DNA from: Atherinomorus stipes
Lineage: Eukaryota; Chordata; Actinopteri; Atheriniformes; Atherinidae
NCBI GenBank assembly: GCA_023101725.1
Contig: JALJCO010007127.1
Span: forward strand, 744,001-808,000
Direction: 5' to 3'
Length of the DNA stretch: 64,000 bases
The stretch's first letter is position 1. Every line of letters begins with the position of its first letter. The position numbers and the translations under genes were made by a program. This document shows positions 25,301-38,000 of this stretch, one piece after another. Below the pieces are notes generated by a model. The model had not been told where the DNA came from. It saw nothing but the letters and a program-made list of their open reading frames with translations, and did no database searches.

Positions 25301-26853
25301 CTTTAACCATCATGTCTAGTTGAGGTTGCTAAACTGCAACTTTTTAGATTTGTGGGGATGGTCTCTTTAATTTCTAATTCTAATCTTCCCTTTTTTAATG
25401 GCAATTAAAATACGTTTTTGACAAAGTTCAGCAGATTTAGTTCAAGGTTTTTGTTCTTTATTTTGTTTATGTGTTGCCTTCATGTCCTGCTAGTTGGAGC
25501 TAACAGAAATACTTCCTGTAGCTGTTTAAATTACCCATATGTCTGACATGTTTGCTAAAATGACAACCAAAATAACAAAACAAAACATAAGCTTGTCCTA
25601 AATGTTCAAACTGGCTCTTTTGTTTGAGCCCGAGTCAGTGTAACTAAGAGTAATATGACCCAATAAAACAGCCAGGTCAACAAAATGATCAAGATTTGTT
25701 AAAGTATTGCCAGATCAGGATAATTCAATGCAACACTTGTTTAATATAAAGAAATAGAAGAGTAAATAAAAGAAAATAAGAGGGAAAAATCAACTTATTC
25801 AAAGTAAAAGAGAAAAACACAACAAAGAAAACTTTAAGGTTTTAATTGTTTTGGTTGAATAGAATCAAACCTGTTTTTACACTATTGTTCTTTCAGCTAG
25901 CTTTTTTTTTTCTTTTTATCTTCGTGAAAGATAAAACTGCAATTAATTTTGAGAGGCGTGGGGGGAAACAGTGAGACAATACATCAAGTCACACATGAGT
26001 GGTGGCAGGCAGGGATATGTGGTCTGCCGTGGAATAACAGAGGTAGTCAAAGGTAGCATTCATAATTGAAACCCTGTCACAAGAGACTAAGTGTGCTGGG
26101 AGACTCTGATACTGAGACTGGCAGTAAAGTAACAAAGGGAAGTGTTTAGAGGGGAGCACAGACTGGCTTCATGGATTCAACAGGATGTGTTCTGGCCACA
26201 CCTGAGTCCACCTGAAAGCCTCTGCAACACTGAATTTTATTACCTGCAAGACTACAGCACCATGATGACTAAGTTAACAACAAAAGGGTTCAAATTCCAC
26301 CAAAATATAACAATTTAAGATTAAGTTTAAGGCTTGCCTTAAAAAGGATGCTACTGAACAAAACATTTTACAGGGTTGTATTATATTGGTGTCTACATGA
26401 CACTTCTTTCTTTTTTTTATTTATATATTATATAAGGTATGATCATCTTGGTTATTACATGTCTGAAAAAAATTCCCTCCCCCCACCTACCTACCTACAA
26501 GAGGGGTGACTGGGGTCTGGTTTTTCCTGAACAAATGAAGTTGGTGGAAAATCTGCAAGAAATAACAAATCTCCAAGCAGAGTTGATTTCAATGAGCCAT
26601 AAACATGAACATCTAACCCATGAACTGGCAGCTTGATGCAAAAAGGATACTTTGACAGCCCCAAAATCCTCTGCAGGTGCTTCTCACAGTGATTACGATC
26701 AGAAAGAATTCACAGATCTGAAAAGATCTTTGTTGTCCACATAGAACATCACAAAAAAACCCAAAAAACTAAAGATTTCCAAAAATGAGACATTGTATAA
26801 AATGTGCTCTAGAAATAATGCAAATCTTAAGATGTTTGGTATGTGTGTAGTGC

Positions 26854-26875
26854 AAAAAAAAAAACAAAACAAAAA

Positions 26876-26906
<31 letters not shown>

Positions 26907-26913
26907 CACACAA
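26854..26913. repeat. Poly-A followed by (AC)n
   Basis: About 39 bases of A with two C interruptions run into about eleven AC units. The arrangement resembles an old retroposon tail turned microsatellite, but no element body was recognised next to it. Confidence 0.9.
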
Positions 26914-29900
26914 ACTGTTAACGGGAACATTTCTTGCCAGCTGTGAAGCAGGGTGGTAGTTATGCTATGTTTTCAGCTACAGTGCATCATTGTTTCAGGA
27001 AGTGGGTTAATTTGTCATTAATTTAGCAACAAATAATATCAAATATTACTTAAGGATGAAGAAAGACCATATCTCTGAAAGCTGAAGTTGACATTGAGGT
27101 GGACAACAAGATGAACTTAAAGGCCTAAACAATTTAGAAAACAATCAATCTTGTGATTTTCTGACAAATATTAAGATTTAGTCTTTTAAATTTCAGCTTT
27201 CCCTCAGTGTTCATGACACAAGATGGATTACCACATGAGAAGACAAAATCTGAACTGCTTTGCATTCTAATGCAAGGATGCAAAGCTAAGACATGAACGG
27301 CATCACTTACCAATTACAAGATGCAACCTGTGGCCAAAACACTGAAACATGAAGGCTACATTTCTTCTAGATCAGGTTTAAACTTTGCTCTTGTATCAAA
27401 AACTAAACAAGCTGATGTTATTTATTGCACGTCATTTCTCTCTGCTTTCTTTATTCAACATGATGCACATAGACACATGCATGCACACACTGGTGCACAC
27501 ACAGTCCAACCAGCAAAGACTGCATGTTGAAAAAGCTTCAGCCACCTGAAAATCTGGCAAAACCTTTGAAATAAAACAAGCAAAAAACAAACAGGGAGGT
27601 GATGATGGAAACACTTGTGTTATTCTGAGAACTTTACGTTTATCCTGGAGACGTGAAGCTGGAAAGACTGAATCTATTCATTATTGTAGAAATTTCTGAG
27701 CTATATTTCAGCTTAAAATGGATTGAATATTCTTTGTTGGCTTTACTAACTTCAACATACAGTATTGTCTGAGATCTTAACTTTAAGAATATTTAGAGGG
27801 ACTTCACTCAGTAAAAGGGTCACTTTATCAGGACAGTTCAGAGGTTGGACTGTTTTCTAATCTTGGGGGTTTTAGTCACAGTCATTTCAGTCATTTAAGA
27901 AAAATTAGTCTGCAGTGAGGTTTGAAAATGAGACATGACTTTGTGTAGATGCTGGAGGATGTTGCAGGTTTGAGACCTGGGTCAGGTGCCGCGGAACATG
28001 AACTGTACTGTATTTGCACTCCATTTGCTAATTGCAGTGTTTTAAATTGTGATTTACATTCAAAAGCGACGAGTTGTTCAGCCCTGCAGATTCTTGATCT
28101 TTAGATGACTCCTGCAGAAAGCAAGGTCATGGCTCAGACTTTAAGCTCTGGTCGGAGAGAGTGGAAGTTAGTTATGCAAAATATATACAGGGAGTTATAT
28201 CTGTCCAAGAAGTCAGCAGCAGCATCTCAGGCCAAGTCTGTGCTTATGTTCTTTTTTTTATTTGGAGGAAAGTTGAATCAATTTCAGTTTGAATGTGTTT
28301 GACAAACATATTTTTGTTGCTTTGTTCAGATATGCACCTTTATCTACAGTCATTGTTTCAAAGATTATCAAATAATTGTATCTGAAAGTTTATTTCCATG
28401 GGATGTGAACTTACTTTTTAAATAACGTATTCCTGAAATGGTGAATGCTTTATTATCAAATAATCCTCAGAAAGTAATGTCATGTCAGATGTCATTAAGG
28501 TTGTCATGCAGGTTATATAGGATCACATGATATGAACAGATTCATAGACTGACAGAGAAAAAATTTTAGTAAGCATGACAACAGTAACTAAAATAATTAC
28601 AATATTTGTTGAAAGTTTTAGTCAGTTTTCTGCAGCTGTTGTGTCATAAAGATTCAGGAAGTCTTACTTTGGTACTCTCATGCAGAAATGTGATGCATTC
28701 AGGGCTGCAGTGTCTGCTTAAGTAAGCCTGTATAGAAAATACTGCAAAGCAGAACAAGTATCCCCCAAAAAAGAACAGCCACGGCGTCACTGGTCAATAA
28801 TCTGGTTGGCCACCCAGCATGTGCTTGTAATGGTAATCAGAGTTTTTTTATGGCCACATTTCTGCAATTTTGCTTGTCTAAAAATGCCAAATAAGAATTT
28901 CTTTATGTTACTCTGCTTCTCTAATACAGTGTTTGTTTAAATTGTCCCTATGAAAATGTCTCTCAAAACATTAATAGATAATTATTTCTCTAGTTTAAAT
29001 TAAATGGCAATAATAAACATTTCTGCGAACATTGGATTAAGTTTATTGGACAGCCAACAACGTGCCTCCAGCTGTACCTTGGTGCTGGAGTACTGGCGAC
29101 ATATTGAGGCCACCTGCCTGAGCATACGCCCCGATGATCAGCTACAACTAGTGTAAGTGAAGATATAGATGTAGAACCACAGGAGGCGGTGCGTGATGGG
29201 CTAAGGGTCGTATCCCTGTAAATGCACACAGCCACAGCCTCATAAATTCTCATCAGTGTCTTCATTAAACGTTTTCCCCTGTTGTCACCATGACAACGCC
29301 AGCCTAGCATGTGCCCTCGGGGAGAGTCGTGTGTGTCTGTGTAACCCTGGGGGTTACTTTGGGGGTAGCTTGGCACAGCCGGCAGCAGCCCATACCTCTA
29401 CTCCAGAGGATGAGGGGGGTTGTTGAGTGGCAGGCGGCCAGGACTGCTAGATCTGTTCCACAGCGATCACACTTGACAGGCCCTGGCTGTGTCTGGACTG
29501 GAGGCAAGCGCTCTGATTTCTGTCTTTAATTACTGCTAATCGGAGGAGCTGCAGCCCATGCTAATGAAGCCACACCAATCAGCTAGGGAGGAGGGAAAGA
29601 GGGGTGGTCAGGGGGCCTCACACTGCAAAGCAACTCTCTGCACGAACAGAGCTGACACTGCCTGGCCAGCGCAACAGCCTCCCTCGCATGTCTCACTTTC
29701 TGTCTCACAGCTCCAGCAGCTTTATAAGAGTAGTCTGCCCTCGAGCCAAAGCAAGCAGCGCGACTTGCGGAGAGAAACCTCTGTGAATCTATAATGAGGC
29801 TGCTGCCACGGCTGCACAGTACGATCTCCCACGGCTTCACACCACAACCTCTCAGAACAAAAGTATGGCTGATCAGAAATTCTGAAGGCAGAATTAATTA

Positions 29901-30289
29901 CGATTTGTGTCAAGATTTTGATGGCTCTGTAATGTAATAATACATTGATGCCTCATTATTGAAAATGCATATAATCAATCTAGCCTATTTTCACCCACAA
30001 ACATAATTACACTGTATGGCTTTTAGTGAAACTGTGATGGTGTCTTTTTTCATGTATGTAATGAATAGTGACAGACATGTGATTGCATGTGTTCGAGAAC
30101 TTGGCTGGCTGAGATTCATTTGCCTTTTGTTGTTTCTGACAATGAAGCATAATTCTGCAACTAGTTCTTTATATTGACAAAGCTGTGGAAATTGTCAGAA
30201 TTATACAATTATTCAAAAAACGGGAGAAGCTTTCTTTGCTCATTTGTTTGTTCCTGTTCTAGATAAGATTCTTGGCTATTATGAATTGG

Positions 30290-30378
30290 TTCGAATTGAT
30301 CTGTCTGTGAAGTGCCCTGAGATGACATTGTTGTGAGTTGGAGCTATACAAATAAAGCTGAACTGAATTGAATTGAAA
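30290..30378 (+). mobile_element. Retroposon 3' tail with GAATT repeats
   Basis: The sequence GTGAAGTGCCCTGAGATGAC, then a segment with GGAGCTATACAAATAAA, ends in CTGAATTGAATTGAA. This is the familiar 3' end of an abundant fish non-LTR retrotransposon or its SINE partner. Only the tail is present, as expected for 5'-truncated insertion. Family not assigned. Confidence 0.6.
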
Positions 30379-30924
30379 AGATGAACACATCGTCAGCCAC
30401 GAGAAAAAAAAAGAAAAAAAGAAGAAAGCAGCATTTATCACTAACTGTTTAATTACTTTTAAGCTTGCTGCATTGAATTGTGCTCTGGTTTTTATGTCTG
30501 TTTGTGTTCAAATTCTTTATGATGCAGACATTCAGACTGTTCATAAGCTAATAATACACAGATTTCATTTTTTTCTTTACAGCTATACACCTGTGCTGCT
30601 ATGGGTGTTGGCTTCATTTGTGCATTTCCAACACACAACATGACCAGCCTGCTTGTGAATGTAAACAGACCTATTGGCAACGATGTATGCATGAACATGT
30701 CTGTGATATGTTCAGCAAAAAATCCCACTGCAGCAGAAGGCTTCTGCAATTCACAGAACGTCTGATCTTTGCTGCTGCTTTTAACTATCATGTCAAATCT
30801 GCAATGATTGCATTATGCATGAAAATAAAAAATGACATACTGTACATTACAGCAAATACTTTCAGTTTGTGGCAAAAAAGGGCAAAGCAATGTTTGATAC
30901 ATATTATCTCAATGTATTAAATGT

Positions 30925-31052
30925 CACTCAGTCATTTTCTGTACCGCTTATCCAGTTCAGGGTCGCAGGGGTGCTGGAGCCTATCCCAGCTGTTATCAGG
31001 CGAGGGGCGGGGTACACCCTGGACAGGTCGCCAGTCTGCCGCAGGGCCAACA
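30925..31052. mobile_element. Short dispersed fish repeat with 11-bp target-site duplication
   Basis: A 128-bp unit contains TGTACCGCTTATCCAG, GGTGCTGGAGCCTATCCCAG and ACCCTGGACAGGTCGCCAG, a string recurrent in teleost genomes. It is bounded on both sides by GTATTAAATGT (30914-30924 and 31053-31063), a perfect 11-bp direct repeat. A duplication of that length fits target-primed reverse transcription. The unit is more GC-rich than its flanks. Class not assigned. Confidence 0.65.
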
Positions 31053-31976
31053 GTATTAAATGTATTAATGGAAAAAGCAGTTTGCTAAGCTTCTTAGCAC
31101 GGACATAATTTTAAGGGGGGGACGACGACACACATGTCCCCTGCACTTTTTCAAAAGGCCGTTTTGGTCCTCTGCACTTCTTTACTGTCCAAAACCATTT
31201 TTTCCGAGCCATCTTTAAATGCACCATGAGTGCGCACATGCTAGCGCTGGTAGGTGTGAATCACAGATGCAGATCTGTGCTGAACGGTGTCAGGAAAGTT
31301 CAACAAACCAGTCAGAGCCAGCAAAAAACTTCACACAGGTTTTTCCCCCAAACAAACCGTGTAAGTAGATGCTGTTCCATGCAGATAATGTTAGCTAAAT
31401 CATGACTAGTTAACATGGGCCAATACATCATGCAAAGCTACAGTAGTTGATAAGAATACTGTCATTGTTACCTATTTTATTCCCTTGATATTTAGTTCAT
31501 GCTGGGGAATAAATCCAATCCTCCTTGTGCTCATTATTGCTTTCCTTATATTCAAAATAAATCTTTATTGTCACATTAAATGAAGCCGGTCAGGCCCTGA
31601 CCTGCTGCTGATAAATATAATGCAAAGGAAAAATATAATATACAAACAGGATTTTATACATCCAAACTCATGATAATTGCAAAACTACATATTTGTCCCT
31701 CTATATATTAAAATTTATGATTGTTGCACCCCAAATTGTTCAACTGTTCATGTTATGCCTGAATACATTATTGTCAGGTGAAGGATAGTAGGGATGCAGG
31801 AGGAGATGCTGTAGGAAGGAAAGTAGGAGAAGCTGAAGGAGGTGGAGGAGAAAAGGCTGGAGGCTCACATGTGAGGTTGAAAGAATAAACGTGTTAGTCG
31901 TGAGACGAAGCATTGTGACAAATGTTAGATGATAATCTGTATCAGAGCTTTCAAAGTTCAGACACCTGCATCTACA

Positions 31977-32501
31977 TACAGTCGCCCTCAAAATGCTCCA
32001 CACCCTGTAATTAAAGAAAAGGCTAAATTCACAATAATAATTCAAATAACAAGAAACAAAAGAAACTAATAAAAAATAAAAATTCACAAAATTATAATTT
32101 AGTTAAAGAAAATATTGCTTTTGAAATATGGCTGAAAATAATTAATTCAAACAAACAAACAAACGAACAAACAAACAAACAAAACTGCTCCAGACACATA
32201 AGAGCAACTTTCCAATGAATAGTGGACCAAAACACCTGTCAACAGGTCCGTACAGATGATTGTCTCAAGGTGTTGCTCAACAAAATTTTAGCTAAAGAGC
32301 CCCATCATGCTTGTTTACTTGTTTAATTTTTTGTGGTAGTTTTTAATATTTCTTTCTAACCACAATTCAAAATGTATGTCATGAATTTCATTGATTTTAT
32401 AAAGATAAATTATTACTTTTGTCAGGTTCATCTTATTTCACTAACAGATTTTTTTTTCCTTCTTTAATTGGAGTGTATGAATAATTTTGAGGACATTTGC
32501 A
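31977..32501. mobile_element. Nonautonomous Tc1/mariner-like element
   Basis: The left end is TA followed by CAGTCGCCCTCAAAATGC. The right end reads GTGTATGAATAATTTTGAGG then ACATTTGCA. Reverse-complemented, the right end gives TCCTCAAAATTATTCATACAC, clearly the same inverted repeat as the left end and of the CAGTYGCCCTCAAAATTATT type found in Tc1-like elements. About 525 bp long, with no transposase inside. The interior contains an (AAAC)n tract at 32148-32184. Confidence 0.55.
32148..32184. repeat. (AAAC)n microsatellite
   Basis: About nine AAAC units with one G substitution, inside the Tc1-like element at 31977-32501. Confidence 0.9.
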
Positions 32502-32959
32502 TTTTGCCAGATGAAAGAAGCAAACTGGCCAGGTACAGTTTTCTATGGAGGCTGGTGAACTAAAAAGTCTTTAAATGTGTGAATGCTCATAGATATTCCA
32601 CCTTTTGTTATGTTTATCTTAACTGGATCAGCCGCTGCTAGATTTATTAATAATACCTTATCAATAATACCTTGTAATGACAAGAGTAAATGCTTGTTAC
32701 TGTTTCAGCCTAAGATCATTCCGCTTTTTTTTTTATTATAGTGTTAACCATTTCAATCACTTGTTGAAAAAACAAACAAACATTGGGTCTTATTATTATT
32801 GTCCAAAGGAAAATAAAAAGAATAAAAGAAGTTAAAGTTTAAATTCCTGTCTTCTTTTTTTCTTGGTGATGTTGTTAAAGGAGAAATAGGAGTAATATCC
32901 AGCAAAGACCGAGAGATGGACCTGACTCTTCATTTGATCCATCTACTGTTCACTGAAGC

Positions 32960-33295
32960 ATCATCAGAAATGGTTTCTATGGAAGGGTGGCTGCTAAAAG
33001 TCACTCTTAAGGAAGCAAAACAGAAGAAAAGAACTGGACTGAAAATCAGTGGTAACAAGTCTCATGGAGTGAATCCTTCCCAGAATCCAGACCATGATAT
33101 AATTAAAGCAAAGTGGGACCATTTTGACAGAGAATGGATGAAAAGGCAGCAATATCCAAAGAAATACTCTGGAATGCCCTTCATGAGGCCAGGAGAACTT
33201 TTCCTGAACTCTACTTAAAGAAATTACAGGAAAGCTTGTCTGAAAGGATTTAAGCTGCATTCAGGAACAGAGATGGTCATAGAAAAATGCTAATT
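32960..33295 (+). pseudogene. Tc1-like transposase relic, internally deleted and frameshifted
   Basis: Plus-strand translation gives fragments typical of Tc1-like transposases. GFYGRVAAK-like sequence survives near 32967-33000. NPDHDIIKAKWDHFDREW, where the family has the third catalytic acidic residue in a Pro-Asp-x-Asn-Pro-Ile-Glu context, lies at about 33077-33140. In another frame LWNALHEARR to LYLKKLQESL follows, matching the usual C-terminus. The glutamate of the Asn-Pro-Ile-Glu motif is read as Lys (IIKAKW). A frameshift between DREW and LWNAL, an in-frame stop near the end and the missing middle make it inactive. The Met-initiated 100-codon open frame at 32916-33218 is part relic, part flank. 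Confidence 0.65.
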
Positions 33296-33924
33296 TTCAA
33301 ACTTATTGGAATTGTATGAACTCTTTTTTTTTTTCCATACATACTGTATTTGCATGCATTTCACATTTCAATAAATGACGGGTCAATCAATACTGTTGCA
33401 CCACAGTACATCATTTATTAATTTAAGATATAATGTCATTACCAAAAATAACCTGGCCATCACAGCTTAGCATCTTCAAGCAGCAAACTCAAGAAGCAGA
33501 TGTTGGGAAGCCATTTAGCAGAATAGTGGTCCATCATTTCATGCTTTATCCACACAAGTTCAAAATCTTCACACACCCTTCGTACTCAAGGTCATCATAT
33601 TAAAGACCATAACAGCTCATTAAGCAATTTAGTTGACCTTGCCATGCAGAAAGTAACTAGCAGTTACAGCAGGATTCACAATTAAAGTCAATTAAAGTCA
33701 TAAAAAGATGATATGACAGTTGATTATGTTTAATTTACTGAGAGCAGAGTGGTTTCCGTATTGCGTGCTCACTGAGCAATAATTACTGTGCTGCTTCACG
33801 GCTACCAGACATTTAGATTGGGCTAAAAATGAAAAGGCAGATGTGACTAATCCATACATCAATATCAACATTACATTTGCAACATTTGCTTTTTTAAAAT
33901 TGAATTTCACACCCTTTGACTTAA

Positions 33925-35024
33925 AGGAGCCCTATCATGAAAAATGGACCTTTAAGAGCTTTGCAGCATGTTACTGTGTTATTTCCTCATAAAAAACTTC
34001 ATTTAAGTTGTTTTTTTCTTCATTTGTGCATATCTGAGCAATATATATGAATATTCAGGCCAAGCTGTAGCTTCCTTAACATAACTGACTGACACCGGTA
34101 TACGCAACGAGGTGGCACCAATCACGAAGCGACAAACACGCATGCGCAGCATCATAGCAAGACGCCCTCTTTGTTCAACAGAAAGCCACAGAGAATCCTA
34201 ACCCATACACACTCTCTGAGGAAGAAACTAACAGCCTGCAGGAAGATTTCCTCAGAGACAAGCAGCCATCAGCTAACAGACGTTTGCTCCAGAGTTCAGG
34301 AGATTTTTCTTTTTTTTTTAAGCTGTAGAGGACGGCAAGTTGGGGAAAATGTGGTTATGTTCAGCGTGGGAGTTTATTTGTTGTACTGGACGAATCGACT
34401 TGCCAGAAGTGGATGGATTATAACTTCAGGAGCAAAAAAAAAAAACTCAACTTTGTGTGTGAACTTCACTCCTGACAACTTCATGAATCTCTGGCAGTAA
34501 AGTGTTTTTTTCTCGGGGATTACTTCTGAAACCTCACGCAGTTCCTACTATAAAAACACCTCACGCACAGACAACAGCACCGGTGAGTGAAACACATCTC
34601 TCAGCTCAATGCTAACTGTTAGCCCATGATTTGTTCGCTAATTTACTTACTTGTCAGGGGTCTCTGTGGTACTTCTGTGGTACTGCATGTACTTCAAACT
34701 CCATGTTAGACTCTGGGTCAAGTCATACAGCTCCATAACAGGCTGGTCCATTTTATCCCGTCGAAAGGAGTCCGATTATCCATCAATGTTTACAAATAAC
34801 GTCCATGAGAGCTGCTTGTGCTGGGGCTACAAACAATTCTGTGACCCTTCAGAATCAGTGTCTCTTCCGGGGCGACGTCATGAAATGGGCGTAAAACATG
34901 TTGCAATTGGTCGAGAGCTCCGCGGTTCAGTACAGTCAGCCATCTTACTTCCGTGTTAGAACATTTAGCTTATAAATGCCTGTATTTGACTTTTGGAACG
35001 TTTGAAAAGCATGATACAGCTCCT
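33925..35024 (+). mobile_element. TTAA-flanked DNA transposon relic with decayed THAP-like domain (Kolobok-like)
   Basis: The element is 1,100 bp, flanked by TTAA at 33921-33924 and 35025-35028. Its ends are AGGAGCCCTATCATG and, inverted, AGGAGCTGTATCATG, identical at 13 of 15 positions. An open frame at 34171-34500 ends with SGAKKKNSTLCVNFTPDNF. This resembles the second half of a THAP zinc finger (W, then C-x2-H-F-T-x-D-x-F) with the His lost. TTAA target sites plus a THAP domain is the combination known for Kolobok transposons; piggyBac also uses TTAA but lacks THAP. The rest of the transposase is absent, so the copy is nonautonomous. Family placement is inference. Confidence 0.6.
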
Positions 35025-38000
35025 TTAATAATAGTTACTGTAAGTGCTTAGGATTACTTTAAATCCCATTTTAGAAACTATTCTGTCACCACTACAATAG
35101 GTTGCTCATTTCAGCATATCATCCTAGCCCTGAAACAACTATACTTTTAAATAAAACAGAATTTTCTGACATTTAAACTATAAGACTGTCAGGATTAAAA
35201 AAAACTAACACTGATGCCCTATCTTTTTTTTTTTTTTTTTGTGATGTTAAAAAGATTACCACAGGCCACTAGTTAGCCTGCAGCAAGGGATTTTCCTGCT
35301 GCTTTCAGTACTAAGGTGCCAGATGCGCTAGGCAAGAAGCCACATGATAAATGGCAGAAGGTGAGAGCTCTGTGGCCGGGACCGGGAGCACCCTGCCCCA
35401 GCATCCTGCTGCCAGTCTCTTGGCATGCAGCATGTCAGGCCAAATGGCAACCGCATCCCCCCATCCACACTGACATTTAAAACCTCTGCCATGCTATCCA
35501 GCTGTGGACACTGCAGGCTCCCGCAGCAGTGCACCCTTAGCCTCTCCAAGGTGCCAAACCCTCAACCCCACTGCTGGCGCCGCCAGACGCCAGTCAACAC
35601 ATTTCCATAAACTGTTGGTGCGTCAGCTCAAACAAGAATAGCACTGTTTACATGCAAAGTGCAAAAAGTGCTCATGATTGATGTGATACCTGCTGATCAC
35701 AGCCTCCAAAAGCATAACATATTTCATCCCATTATTCTAGTTGCAGGTACGGCTGACACAAGTCATTCGAATCACTTAGCCTGCCATTAAAAATAATCTT
35801 ATCCACTCCACAGAACACCTGAGGCAAATCAGTTATAATGCAAGAGTTTTTGTGAAAATGCCCATGTTAATACAATAATGTTACAAATAAAGCCTTGTAT
35901 TGCATTACATTTTGATGGTAAAGTGTCTCAGTACAACATAGTTTCCTGTATTTGGCAGTGGAGTGATATTATCTGCCGCTATGTGCACGAAGGAATAAAG
36001 TCACACAAATATGCAGTCCAAAATATGGCCACGTCTGAAAGGCATGAGGATATGGCGGATTTTGACAATGATTTCGACTTTGTTTCATGAAACAAACCAC
36101 CACATCTCTACGTACGAACCTGGAATACTGCTTGAATAAAAAAGTATAATTCCACAGCTAGTGAGAAACCAGTTCCTCAAAATGAAATGCATAATTTGTG
36201 ATGCAAAGCTAGTTTTCATTATTCTATTAACACAGGCACCTACATAGATGATCTCAGGTTATAACTGATTTGCCTCGGGTGTTCTGTGAACTGGATAAGT
36301 TTTCAATGACAGGATAGCTGATCTTATCGACTTGAGCTAGTGGTACGTGCAAATAACGGGATGAAATATGTTGTAACTGTCTCCTGTGATACATAGTGCC
36401 CTGGCTAACTCAAAAATGACGCCTTATGTCAAAAATTTCAAACTAGCCCTTTAAGCTGCAGTTGTTTATCATCTTTTCTACCATATAGTTCACATGGGGA
36501 AAATGCAAATGTTTTTCGCCAATAAAAATTGGATTTGAGAATCATGACACAACTGAGTGGTTTATCTAATTAGGTGGGTCTTTTTGCCCTAAAAACTGGA
36601 TGTTACAAGTGGTCAGTCTGCTTAAGAACCTAAGAAATTAAAGTATTATAACAGTGTTTGTGAATTATATGACTACCCCACCCTGCAGCATGCCATGCTT
36701 AGCTGTTTGTCTTAGTCTGAATGGGAATCTAATTTAAAAAGAACATTGTGCTGTTTTAAAGGTGTGGAGCTAGAGATGGAGACCACAAATCATTTAAAAA
36801 ACCATTGTAACTTCGCCATTGTGATTCATTTGTCCTTTTTTTGTTTGTGCTCCTAAAAACATTTGAAGAAAAATGTCCAAATGTTGCCAAGGGAGTAATA
36901 TAATCAGTTTTGCTATATTTGAATGGATGATAGTTTTGAACAAGTTGCGGGACTTTGCAGCCAGCATTTTGACATAAAATACAATCTAATAACAAATAAC
37001 TTTTTTTTTTCAGTATGCAATGCAGACCTCCTGCATTAGATCCATTACCCAAGATATTTCTTTTTCTACTGATCTGAGCATCAGTATGTGTCAGAGTGTG
37101 TGACCTTTCTGACTTCCGAAAAGGGTAAGTTATTGGATTGCGAATGGCCTCCATGACACGTTCTGTAGAAATTTTAAACATTTTGATAGAAACTTGTGAT
37201 GATGGCATAAGGAAAACACTGAAAATTTGGTCTTGCTATGAATGATTTGGGGTGTGACTGAATGTGTTGTTTGGTGCTTGATATTAAATCAAAAGAGTGA
37301 GGTTGAATGGTGACGTGTTTTTCTCAACATCCAGAACTTGAAATGGTTATCATAAGCTTTTTGTGTTAGCATGTCAAACATCAAGGGCCTTTTGGGCCTC
37401 TCAGAAATTAAACAAAGTGAAAAGTCCACTTTAGAGTGATCAAATTTCAAATTTCCACCATAGACACATGGCAACAGACAGCAACAGGACAGGTTGCAGT
37501 TCTAAGTGAAATGCTTTCCTCATTTCTGGATGCGAATTATCTATGCCAATACTACTGCTGTAATGTTTAACTCATTAACGGAGCGTCTGAGCACAAAATG
37601 TTTTCAACTATGATTTGAGGGGGTTTTTTACTGTAAAAATGCAGAATTTTCCCCAGTCAGTTTGATCGTTCCTCAAAACTGGGATTTCATTCCCATATAG
37701 CAAACAATCTAAATGGAGAGGCTATTTGAAGGTTTGGTTGAAGGAGAGCAAAATGACATCTAAAAACAAAACCTGTGGATAATTCTAACAGGTCTTTTCC
37801 TCGAAATAAAGGAAATGTCAATAAGATTAATTCAAAAAGAACAAGAATGAAGAAAACAGGACTAGTGGAGAAAACAGTGCACAGGACCTTTGGGTCTGTG
37901 AGGCAGCAGTGTTATTGATTTAACTATTTATAACAGTGGAAAAGCTTTCATGATAGGATTTTTTGCTTTAATTCTAAACCTCCATAATACCTCCAAGGCC

